A stretch of DNA of 10,584 bases from positions 1 to 10,584 of the forward strand of contig DAOWJK010000051.1 of NCBI GenBank assembly GCA_030640395.1, given 5' to 3'. Positions 1 through 5,502 of this stretch are shown here, one piece after another; positions within the stretch are counted from its first letter, which is position 1; each line of letters begins with the position of its first letter. The stretch is from Nanobdellota archaeon (GTDB lineage: Archaea > Nanobdellota > Nanobdellia > Pacearchaeales > GW2011-AR1). The notes under the pieces were generated by a model that saw only the letters and a program-made list of their open reading frames with translations, did not search any database and was not told the DNA's origin. Made by a program: the position numbers and the translations under genes.

Positions 1-1
1 A

Positions 2-301
2 ATTGGAAAATATCCTGCAACACATCATTTTCAAGAGAAAGAATCAAGAGAATTATATGATGAAGCGATGGAAATAATAGCTAAATTACAGGAAACAGGT
101 ATTGGTTATTTTCGAGAATTATTCTTAACAAGATTGTTTTTTATAACTGGTCTATGGTCAAAATCTTATACCAATTCTAAATATGGAGATAAGTGGAACA
201 TAAGAGTTTATCAAAAATTAGAAGCAGAATTTATAATAAAACAAACAGAAGAATTTGTTAAAAATGCAGAAGTTGTTTATGGAGATATAATAGGATGGTA
301 A
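2..301 (+). CDS. 3' end of an unrecognised protein (partial at window start)
   Basis: The reading frame is open from the first bases of the window to a TAA at 299-301, giving about 99 residues of C-terminal sequence. An internal ATG at 68 would give 77 residues, but the frame continues upstream without a stop, so I treat the gene as cut by the window edge. The visible part is rich in aromatic and charged residues, with a hydrophobic patch (FLTRLFFITGLW) in the middle and an acidic-aromatic end (VVYGDIIGW). I recognise no domain. It is followed by a hairpin and a 143-bp gap before psmA, so it is probably a separate transcript. The reality of the frame is fairly secure; its function is unknown. 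Confidence 0.6.
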   Translation: MGKYPATHHFQEKESRELYDEAMEIIAKLQETGIGYFRELFLTRLFFITGLWSKSYTNSKYGDKWNIRVYQKLEAEFIIKQTEEFVKNAEVVYGDIIGW

Positions 302-304
302 TTC

Positions 305-342
305 TGTGTAAAAAGTAAGTTTTTATTTAGACTTTATACACA
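305..342 (+). terminator. Stem-loop after the first gene, possible terminator
   Basis: TGTGTAAAAAGT at 305-316 pairs with ACTTTATACACA at 331-342 over 11 of 12 positions, enclosing a 14-nt T-rich loop. It starts a few bases after the stop codon at 301. No long T-run follows it directly (an A/C-rich run follows), so termination is inferred from position and could also come from the T-rich loop itself. Confidence 0.4.
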
Positions 343-413
343 AAACCCCCCACACCAAAAACCTTTTAAATAACTAATAATTCTAAAATTTGTAAGAGAA
401 AACAAAAGGAAAA

Positions 414-425
414 TTTATTATAAAT
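414..425 (+). promoter_or_regulatory. TATA box (box A) of the psmA/exosome operon
   Basis: TTTATTATAAAT is preceded by a purine-rich BRE-like stretch (AAAAGGAAA, 405-413). Its centre lies about 25 bp before the psmA ATG at 445, so transcription should start at or next to the start codon, giving a leaderless mRNA. There is no Shine-Dalgarno sequence before 445, which agrees. Confidence 0.6.
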
Positions 426-444
426 TTCTCTAAAAATAAACAAA

Positions 445-1164
445 ATGGATATGCCAGTAGATATGCAGCATCAGGTAATGGGTTATGACAGGACAGCGAC
501 GATGTTTTCGCCAGAGGGTTTGCTGCTTCAGGTAGAGTATGCTGAGAAGGCAGTCAGACTGGGAAGTGCGAGTGTTGGAATGGTTTGCTCTGACGGAGTT
601 TTTATACTTGCTGACAAGAGAATAACAGACAGATTAATAGTCGGGAAATCCACGAACAAGATTCATGAAGTTGATTCCCATATTATTGCGAGTGTTGCGG
701 GAATCACGGCGGACGCGAGAGTGCTGATTGACAGGGCGCAGGTTTTGGCACAGCAGCACAGAATAACTTATGACTCATCAATAGAACCTGAACTTGTTAT
801 CAAAGAAATCTCCAACATCAAACAGCAGTTCACCCAGTTCGGAGGCGCAAGACCATTCGGTGTTTTCTTAATGCTGGCAGGAATTAACAACAAGAAACCA
901 GAGCTATTTACAAGCAGCATAACAGGGAATTATCTTTCTTATTATGCAAATGCTATTGGTGAGAATGATGATAAACTTAAAGAGAAGTTAAGAGAAAAAT
1001 ACAAAAAAGACCTGACAATCAGCAAGGGTGTTAAACTTGCCTTGGAAATATTCAAGGAAATTCAGGGAAAAGGTTTTGACATTAACAGGTTTGAATTAGG
1101 TTATATTGAAAATCAAGATAGTAAATTAAAAAAATTAGACGGGGAGAAAATTAGGGAGTTATAA
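445..1164 (+). CDS. psmA: 20S proteasome subunit alpha
   Basis: Structural and gating subunit of the 20S proteasome; seven copies form each outer ring and dock the PAN/Cdc48 ATPases. The 239-residue length is normal. The N-terminal gating segment ends in the reverse-turn motif Y14-D15-R16 and continues TATMFSPEG and LLQVEYA, the proteasome alpha signature. K72 in TNKIHEVD and G86 in SVAGITADAR correspond, with a constant offset of 6, to K66 and G80 of the Thermoplasma subunit, which line the pocket that accepts the HbYX tail of the ATPase. As expected for alpha there is no N-terminal threonine nucleophile. It is the first gene of the exosome superoperon and appears leaderless. Codon use is G+C-richer in the first two thirds and more A-rich in the last 60 codons. 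No beta subunit is in the window. The identification is secure. Confidence 0.97.
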   Translation: MDMPVDMQHQVMGYDRTATMFSPEGLLLQVEYAEKAVRLGSASVGMVCSDGVFILADKRITDRLIVGKSTNKIHEVDSHIIASVAGITADARVLIDRAQVLAQQHRITYDSSIEPELVIKEISNIKQQFTQFGGARPFGVFLMLAGINNKKPELFTSSITGNYLSYYANAIGENDDKLKEKLREKYKKDLTISKGVKLALEIFKEIQGKGFDINRFELGYIENQDSKLKKLDGEKIREL

Positions 1165-1165
1165 G

Positions 1166-1384
1166 ATGGACAAGATAGTAAGACAATTAGATGAGAATTA
1201 TCAAATAAAATTTGAAAGAGGAATTATGGATGGAGTTCCTTACATTTCGACAAAACACATAGACCCTCTAGGAAATGAAGTCTGGGGCAGAATCTGTCTT
1301 AAAAAAAGGGATCTTGAAAAGTTCACAAAATTAGACGAAACAATGGAGGGGCAATACAATGACACAAACATTGGCGAGAATTAA
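1166..1384 (+). CDS. Small unrecognised protein in the exosome operon (72 aa)
   Basis: Starts 1 nt after the psmA stop, behind a GGGAG (1154-1158), and overlaps the SBDS start by 26 nt. This tight fit, and the same 1-nt spacing seen before rrp4 and rpoK, argue for a real gene. The protein is charged and mixed alpha/beta in character, with a central PYISTKHIDPLGNEVWGR segment that looks like a beta-hairpin. I see no catalytic or metal motif and cannot assign a family. The SBDS Shine-Dalgarno (1345-1351) lies inside its last codons, so translation of the two is probably coupled. It could be a lineage-specific accessory of ribosome maturation or proteasome function, but that is only a guess from position. 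Confidence 0.65.
   Translation: MDKIVRQLDENYQIKFERGIMDGVPYISTKHIDPLGNEVWGRICLKKRDLEKFTKLDETMEGQYNDTNIGEN
1345..1351 (+). promoter_or_regulatory. Shine-Dalgarno site of SBDS
   Basis: GGAGGGG ends 7 nt before the ATG at 1359. It fixes the SBDS start even though the preceding small gene runs on for another 26 nt in another frame. Confidence 0.75.
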
Positions 1385-2033
1385 ACAGGCAGGAAAGCAT
1401 TTTGAAATCGTAGTTGATTTAGATGATGCCTTGAAGTTCAAGAAGGGTGAAACACCGTCAATAGAAGCAGAAGGGGACAAGATTTTTACTGATTCAAAAA
1501 AAGGGCAGGTTGCGTCTGGTTCGGATTTGCAGGAAGCTTTTGCCACAACAGATACTAAAGAAATTGTTGAGAAGATAGTAAAAAGTGGAGAGGTGCTTGT
1601 GACACATGAGCAGAGGAGCGCTGAGCAAGAGCAAAAGTTCAGGCAGGTTGTTGATTTTTTGGTGAATAATTCTGTTGACCCTCAGACCGGGAATCCGCAC
1701 ACAAGCGAAAGAATTAAAAACGCTTTGAAACAATCTCATGTTAATATAAAGAATACTGCGATAGAAAACCAAATTAAAGATATTCTTTTGGAAATTAGCA
1801 AAATTATTCCAATAAAACTTGAGACAAAAAAAGTCAGGATAACTGTACCTGCGATTCACACGGGAAAAGTTTACGGAATAATAAGTCAATACAAAGACCA
1901 GGAAAAATGGCTGGACAACGGAAGTTTAGAAGTTGTTGTTGAGGTGCCGTCAGGAATAATCATGGACTTTTATGACAAATTAAATTCAGTCACTCACGGA
2001 AGTGCAATTACTGAGGAAATAAAAAATGAATAA
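1359..2033 (+). CDS. Ribosome maturation protein SBDS (Sdo1 family)
   Basis: SBDS acts late in large-subunit maturation, helping to release the anti-association factor aIF6 from 50S subunits; the eukaryotic partner is a GTPase related to EF-2. The 224-residue protein has the usual three parts: the N-terminal FYSH domain (about 1-85, with GKHFEIVVD and ALKFKKGE), a helical middle domain (about 86-155, with the family segment NNSVDPQTGNPHTSERI), and a ferredoxin-like C-terminal domain (about 156-224, with KVYGII, then EVPSGIIMDFYDKLNSVTHG). The start at 1359 is supported by a strong Shine-Dalgarno. The placement between psmA and rrp4 is the conserved archaeal superoperon position, which supports both identity and operon membership. 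No anomaly in length or conserved segments. Confidence 0.96.
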   Translation: MTQTLARIKQAGKHFEIVVDLDDALKFKKGETPSIEAEGDKIFTDSKKGQVASGSDLQEAFATTDTKEIVEKIVKSGEVLVTHEQRSAEQEQKFRQVVDFLVNNSVDPQTGNPHTSERIKNALKQSHVNIKNTAIENQIKDILLEISKIIPIKLETKKVRITVPAIHTGKVYGIISQYKDQEKWLDNGSLEVVVEVPSGIIMDFYDKLNSVTHGSAITEEIKNE

Positions 2034-2271
2034 AATGATGGAAAATATGAATGAAGAAGAAATAGCAAATTATTGCAGATCTTTATCAAGAGGGGAAGAG
2101 TATGATGACATCTTTAACATAATCAATGAAAAACCAGAAATCATAAATTATTTTACTGCAGGAGAATTAGGTAGATATATTGATAGGGCAAGAATAAAAG
2201 AAGTTGATTTAAAAAAAATTATAAAATTTAAAAAAAATATTGAAAAAGTAATTTTTGGAGAGGTAGATTAA
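2026..2271 (+). CDS. Small unrecognised protein in the exosome operon (81 aa)
   Basis: Overlaps the end of SBDS by 8 nt if it starts at 2026; GAGG at 2013-2016 is 9 nt upstream. In-frame ATGs at 2035, 2038 and 2047 are alternatives, so the exact start is uncertain. The protein is predicted to be mostly helical, with an acidic first half (MNEEEIANYCRSL, then GEEYDDIFNIINEKPEII) and a basic second half (LKKIIKFKKNIEKVIF). I recognise no motif and no family. The DNA is clearly more A+T-rich than SBDS and rrp4, including A-runs around 2210-2240. It ends 1 nt before the next gene, which supports operon membership. It may be an RNA- or exosome-associated helical protein, but nothing in the sequence shows that. 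Confidence 0.6.
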   Translation: MNKMMENMNEEEIANYCRSLSRGEEYDDIFNIINEKPEIINYFTAGELGRYIDRARIKEVDLKKIIKFKKNIEKVIFGEVD

Positions 2272-2272
2272 A

Positions 2273-2491
2273 ATGGCAAACGAAATAGATTATTGTAAAG
2301 CATGTTTGATAAGAAAAATATGCAAAGAAGATAATCCTAACTTATGTGAGCTTTATCAGAACCATTTGAAAATCCAAAAAGTAATGAAAAATTTAAGTCA
2401 AGGAGAAAGGCAAGTAATAGACACTTCTGCAAAATCACATTTAGAAGAAACTCCAAGAATGCTTGAAATGCATAGGAGGGTTGAAGAATAA
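2273..2491 (+). CDS. Small four-cysteine protein upstream of rrp4 (72 aa)
   Basis: Starts 1 nt after the preceding stop, behind a GGAGAGG (2257-2263), and ends 1 nt before the preferred rrp4 ATG. The N-terminal third carries four cysteines, C8, C11, C17 and C25 (CKACLIRKIC, then LCELY), with spacing CX2CX5CX7C, which could bind zinc or an iron-sulfur cluster. The rest is a charged, probably helical tail (SQGERQVIDTSAKSH, then MHRRVEE). I do not recognise the family. Exosome genes just downstream make a small nucleic-acid-binding or exosome-binding zinc protein plausible, but this is inference. Its last codons contain the rrp4 ribosome-binding site (2474-2480), so the two are probably coupled in translation. 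Confidence 0.65.
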   Translation: MANEIDYCKACLIRKICKEDNPNLCELYQNHLKIQKVMKNLSQGERQVIDTSAKSHLEETPRMLEMHRRVEE

Positions 2492-2492
2492 A

Positions 2493-3161
2493 ATGACAGA
2501 CAGACAAATAATAATACCCGGAGAAAAGATTGTTGATAGCGGGGATTTTTTGCCGGGCGAGGGAACAGAAAAAAGAACAGATGGAATTTATGCTTTGAGA
2601 TTTGGGCTTGCTGAGACATCTGGTAAATTAATCAAAGTTATTCCGCTGTCAGGAGTTTATAGTCCTCGACGGGGAAATGTGGTTATTGGCAAGGTTGAAG
2701 AGATTAATTTTAATGGATGGAGAATAAATATTAATGCTTCTGAAACTGCGTTTTTGTCTTTGATGGAAGTTCCGCGTTATGTGAATAAGGACGGGCTTGA
2801 TGAGGTTATGGATATCGGGGACATGGTTATTGCCAAGGTTTGGGGGATAAACAAGCGGGGAATTGACTTGAGCATTAAGTCGCGAGGTTTAGGAAGAATA
2901 GATGAAGGAATAATTATGGAAATAAATCCGCACAAAGTTCCGAGGGTGATTGGAAAAGAAGGCAGCATGATAAGGCTGATAAAGGAAAATACAGGGTGCA
3001 GTATTACTGTGGGGCAAAATGGCTTAATCTGGATAACAGGAAATAAAGTTGAGGATGAGTTGTTTGCAAAAAAAGCTATTTTGCATGTTGCGCAAAAATG
3101 TTTTGTGAGTGGCTTGACAGAGGAAATGGAGAAATGGTTTAAGGAGGAGAAAGGAAAATGA
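2493..3161 (+). CDS. rrp4: Exosome RNA-binding cap protein Rrp4
   Basis: RNA-binding cap subunit of the archaeal exosome; three copies of Rrp4/Csl4 sit on the Rrp41-Rrp42 ring and guide RNA into the pore. The 222 residues show an N-terminal domain (about 1-58, IIIPGEKIVDSGDFLPGEGT), an S1 domain (about 61-130, GNVVIGKVEEIN to GIDLSIKSRGLG) and a KH domain (about 137-200) with the GxxG loop G154-K-E-G157. I chose the ATG at 2493 because the family begins near IIIPG and because it lies 1 nt after the previous stop, the spacing used elsewhere in this operon. An in-frame ATG at 2463 would add ten residues and overlap the previous gene by 29 nt. AGGAGGG at 2474-2480 lies 12 nt upstream. It ends in an ATGA overlap with rrp41. 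Confidence 0.95.
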   Translation: MTDRQIIIPGEKIVDSGDFLPGEGTEKRTDGIYALRFGLAETSGKLIKVIPLSGVYSPRRGNVVIGKVEEINFNGWRININASETAFLSLMEVPRYVNKDGLDEVMDIGDMVIAKVWGINKRGIDLSIKSRGLGRIDEGIIMEINPHKVPRVIGKEGSMIRLIKENTGCSITVGQNGLIWITGNKVEDELFAKKAILHVAQKCFVSGLTEEMEKWFKEEKGK

Positions 3162-3868
3162 CAAAAGAATTTAAAAGACAAGATGGAAGAAAGCCAGATG
3201 AGATAAGAGAGATTAGTGCGAAGGTTGGAATTATTCCGAATGCTGACGGAAGTGCGATGTTTCAATCAGGGAAAACAATTGCAATTGCTGCGGTTTACGG
3301 ACCTAAGGAGCATCATCCCCGGAACCAGAGAAATCCTGCAAGAGGAACTTTGAGATGCACTTACAACATGATGAGCTTTTCTGTGACAGACAGGATAAGA
3401 CCCGGACCAAACAGGAGAAGCACTGAAATAAGCAAGATTATAGAATGGGCTTTGGAGCCGGTTGTAATGCTGGACAAATATCCGGGCTTGGTTGTTGATG
3501 TTCATATTCACATGACTCAGGCCGACGCCGGGACAAGGTGCGCAGGAATCAACGCAGCTGCAATGGCTTTGGCACACGCAGGAATTCCAATGAAAGATTT
3601 GGTTTCAAGTATTGCTGCAGGAAAACTTGACAAGACAATTGTTCTGGACCTGGACAAATATGAAGATTCTGAATTTGAGGAAGGGGAAGGTTCAACAGAT
3701 ATTCCAATAACTTTTACAGGCGACGGGAAATTAACACACATCCAGGTTGACGGGCATATTACAACAGAACAATTAAAACAGGCTATAAAAATGGCGAGAG
3801 AAGCAAGCAAGAAAATTTACGAGGTTCAGAAAAAGGCTTTGAAAGATAGTTTAGGAGGAGGAAAATGA
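3158..3868 (+). CDS. rrp41: Exosome catalytic subunit Rrp41 (RNase PH fold)
   Basis: Catalytic subunit of the archaeal exosome: phosphorolytic 3'-5' RNA decay and, in reverse, tailing. The 236-residue RNase PH-fold protein begins with the typical RQDGRKPDEIR and carries the phosphate/RNA-binding segment PGPNRRSTEIS (R86, R87) and QADAGTRCAGINAA. The acidic catalytic region is D166-KYED170 to TDIPI (D181). In RNase PH and archaeal Rrp41 these two aspartates are usually 6 apart; here they are 11 apart, with an acidic insertion (SEFEEGEGST). It overlaps rrp4 by ATGA and has a strong Shine-Dalgarno (AAGGAGGAG, 3141-3149). It is followed by an ATGA overlap with rrp42, its obligate ring partner, so stoichiometric coupled translation is likely. 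Confidence 0.96.
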   Translation: MTKEFKRQDGRKPDEIREISAKVGIIPNADGSAMFQSGKTIAIAAVYGPKEHHPRNQRNPARGTLRCTYNMMSFSVTDRIRPGPNRRSTEISKIIEWALEPVVMLDKYPGLVVDVHIHMTQADAGTRCAGINAAAMALAHAGIPMKDLVSSIAAGKLDKTIVLDLDKYEDSEFEEGEGSTDIPITFTGDGKLTHIQVDGHITTEQLKQAIKMAREASKKIYEVQKKALKDSLGGGK

Positions 3869-4674
3869 AAACACCAAATATTACAAAACAAAGAATTGAA
3901 AAATATTTAGAACAAGGCAAAAGATTTGACGGCAGAAAGCTTGATGAATTTAGGGAGCTGGTTATTGAAACAGGGGTTTCAAAAAATGCCGAGGGTTCAG
4001 CGAGGGTAAAACTTGGAAAAACTGATGTTATAGTCGGGGTCAAGATGGATGTTAGCAAGCCATATGCAGATTCACAGGATAAAGGAACTATGATGGTAAA
4101 TGTGGAATTGCTTCCGCTGAGTTCGCCGAGGTTTGAGAACGGGCCTCCGAAATTTCCGGCAATTGAACTTGCGAGAGTAATTGACAGGGGAATTAGAGAA
4201 TGCAAGTTTATTGATTTTGAAAAGCTTTGCATCAAGAAAGGCGAGAAAGTCTGGACAGTTTTTATTGACATTTATTCTATAAATGACGACGGTAACTTGT
4301 TGGACGCAGCAGGGATTGGAGCAGTTGCTGCGTTGAAAGATGCGAAGATTCCAAAGTATGACGAGGAAAACGAACAAGTTTTGTTTGGAGAATTAACAGA
4401 CAAGAGTTTGCCTGTGAAAAAGGAGTTTCCGATTTCAATTACTTTTCACAAAGTTGGGGAGAATATAATTGTTGATCCGACAAGAGAAGAAGAAGATGTT
4501 AGTGAAGCCAGGGTTACAATCGGGAGTTCAAAAGGAATTATTTCTTCAATGCAAAAAGGAGATTTAAAAGCATTAGATATTGAAGAGTTTAACAAAATTT
4601 TAGATATGCTGGAAAAAACCTGGAATGATATATTTAAAAAAATTAACAGGAATAAGATACTTGAGAGTTTATAA
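3865..4674 (+). CDS. rrp42: Exosome ring subunit Rrp42 (non-catalytic RNase PH fold)
   Basis: Forms the hexameric ring with Rrp41; it lacks the catalytic acids but is needed to build the active site and the RNA channel. The 269-residue length is normal. It starts with the archaeal Rrp42 pattern GKRFDGRKLDEFRELVIETG (about 18-37), then GSARVKLGKTDVIVGVK, and ELLPLSSPRFENGPP (81-95), a strong family marker, then ELARVIDRGIRECKFID and DDGNLLDAAGIGAVAAL. In place of the Rrp41 catalytic aspartates it has FPISITFHKVGENIIVDPT, as expected for the inactive paralogue. AGGAGGAG at 3853-3860 lies 4 nt before the start, which overlaps the rrp41 stop. It ends 1 nt before rpoK. The identification is secure. 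Confidence 0.96.
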   Translation: MKTPNITKQRIEKYLEQGKRFDGRKLDEFRELVIETGVSKNAEGSARVKLGKTDVIVGVKMDVSKPYADSQDKGTMMVNVELLPLSSPRFENGPPKFPAIELARVIDRGIRECKFIDFEKLCIKKGEKVWTVFIDIYSINDDGNLLDAAGIGAVAALKDAKIPKYDEENEQVLFGELTDKSLPVKKEFPISITFHKVGENIIVDPTREEEDVSEARVTIGSSKGIISSMQKGDLKALDIEEFNKILDMLEKTWNDIFKKINRNKILESL

Positions 4675-4675
4675 A

Positions 4676-5047
4676 ATGACAGACGCAAAACAATTTACCA
4701 GATATGAAACAGCAAGAATTTTAGGAGCAAGGGCTTTGCAGATTGCAATGAATGCGCCGTTGCTGATTAAGATTAGTGACGAGGATTTGGAAAAAATTAA
4801 GTTTGATGCTTTGAAGATTGCAGAGGTTGAATTGAATTCTAATATTCTTCCTATTTCTGTTAAAAAACCTTTTCCAGAGAAAAAACAGGAAAAGTTGAAA
4901 AGAGCCAAACACATTAATCTTAGTGAAAAAAGAAAAGAAGAAATAGAAGTCAGAGACCAGGAAGAAATTGCAGAAGAAGGGGAAATCATGGCGCTTGCAA
5001 AGCCAGATGATGAGCAGGATGAAGAAGAAAAAAGTGGAGAAGATTAG
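4676..5047 (+). CDS. rpoK: RNA polymerase subunit K (Rpo6/omega) with charged C-terminal tail
   Basis: Small subunit K of archaeal RNA polymerase, homologue of bacterial omega and eukaryotic Rpb6, which clamps and stabilises the largest subunit. The diagnostic segment is TRYETARILGARALQIAMNA (8-27), then PLLI. I start it at 4676, 1 nt after the rrp42 stop; an upstream in-frame ATG at 4625 lies inside rrp42 and adds 17 non-family residues. The core ends near residue 66 (ILPISVKKPFP). The remaining 57 or so residues are unusual: a Lys/Glu-rich, probably helical stretch followed by a very acidic end (DDEQDEEEKSGED). Many archaeal K subunits stop near the end of the core. It closes the exosome operon, whereas in many archaea rpoK sits with eno and rps2, which are also just downstream here. 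Confidence 0.93.
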   Translation: MTDAKQFTRYETARILGARALQIAMNAPLLIKISDEDLEKIKFDALKIAEVELNSNILPISVKKPFPEKKQEKLKRAKHINLSEKRKEEIEVRDQEEIAEEGEIMALAKPDDEQDEEEKSGED

Positions 5048-5093
5048 TTCTTAAGATTGGTATTAATTTGAAAGTGGTTACAAGATAGGAAGG

Positions 5094-5101
5094 TTTTTAA
5101 A
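5094..5101 (+). promoter_or_regulatory. TATA box of the 5123 gene
   Basis: TTTTTAAA is centred about 25 bp before the ATG at 5123, matching the TTTTAAA boxes before eno and rpsB. A second TATA-like run (TTTATATA, 5103-5110) is too close to the ATG (about 17 bp) to be the main box. Confidence 0.5.
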
Positions 5102-5122
5102 GTTTATATATCTAAAAATTAT

Positions 5123-5419
5123 ATGGTAATAGAAAAAAATCGAAAACAAATTCACATATCTACAATAAAGGTTGTTGAAGAGGGATATGTTAGATTCGTT
5201 CCTTTTCCTAGAAAAAATTCAGAAGCCCGACGAATATTAAATGAAGCTGATAAAGAAGGGAAATATCAAATAAGAAAAGATAGAAAAACAAAAGGAAAAG
5301 TTGAAAGTATTAAGTATAATAGTGATTTATTAGGTTTAGTGCCTTACAAGGTTTTTCTCGAAGAAGGTAAACCAACTTCTTTAGTGGAAAGAATGGTTTG
5401 GGAACATGAACCAAATTAG
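5123..5419 (+). CDS. Unrecognised basic protein (98 aa)
   Basis: Separate small gene between rpoK and eno, with its own TATA box about 25 bp upstream and no Shine-Dalgarno, hence probably leaderless. The protein is basic, with a probable beta-rich N-terminus (KQIHISTIKVVEEGYVRFVPF), a charged helix (SEARRILNEADKEG), a Lys/Arg-rich stretch (YQIRKDRKTKGKVESIKY) and an end with aromatics (VERMVWEHEP). I cannot assign a family. The basic stretch suggests possible nucleic-acid contact, which is weak inference. It is transcribed in the same direction as its neighbours but is more A+T-rich than rrp41/rrp42, and looks like a later insertion between the rpoK and eno parts of the classic S2 cluster. 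Confidence 0.65.
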   Translation: MVIEKNRKQIHISTIKVVEEGYVRFVPFPRKNSEARRILNEADKEGKYQIRKDRKTKGKVESIKYNSDLLGLVPYKVFLEEGKPTSLVERMVWEHEPN

Positions 5420-5474
5420 GATTATTAATTATTATATTGAAAGAAATCCTGAAATAATTTTCTTAACAAAACCA

Positions 5475-5482
5475 TTTTAAAC
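5475..5482 (+). promoter_or_regulatory. TATA box of eno
   Basis: TTTTAAAC is centred about 24-25 bp before the eno ATG at 5503. The bases between are a pyrimidine-rich initiator-like run (CTTTTCTCTTTTTC) with no Shine-Dalgarno, so the mRNA is probably leaderless. The box is the same as the one before rpsB. Confidence 0.6.
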
Positions 5483-5502
5483 TCTTTTCTCTTTTTCTTT
5501 TC

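Noticed and set aside
346..351. C6 run after the first gene
   Set aside because: Unusual in this AT-rich region, but with no paired G-run or other structure it supports no call.
1494..1889. 131-codon open frame on the minus strand
   Set aside because: It lies wholly inside SBDS, whose family match is clear, and its translation is low-complexity with no domain. Shadow frame.
2463..2492. Upstream in-frame start for rrp4 at 2463
   Set aside because: Adds ten non-family residues, overlaps the four-cysteine gene by 29 nt and has no better ribosome-binding site than the ATG at 2493.
2777..3265. 162-codon minus-strand frame over rrp4/rrp41
   Set aside because: Antisense to two secure exosome genes; Ser/Ile/Phe-rich translation typical of a shadow of A-rich genes.
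3783..4271. 162-codon minus-strand frame over rrp41/rrp42
   Set aside because: Same reason: antisense to secure genes, with hydrophobic low-complexity content and no promoter on that strand.
4625..4675. Upstream in-frame start for rpoK at 4625
   Set aside because: The 17 added residues lie inside rrp42 and do not resemble RpoK; 4676 fits the 1-nt spacing used in this operon.
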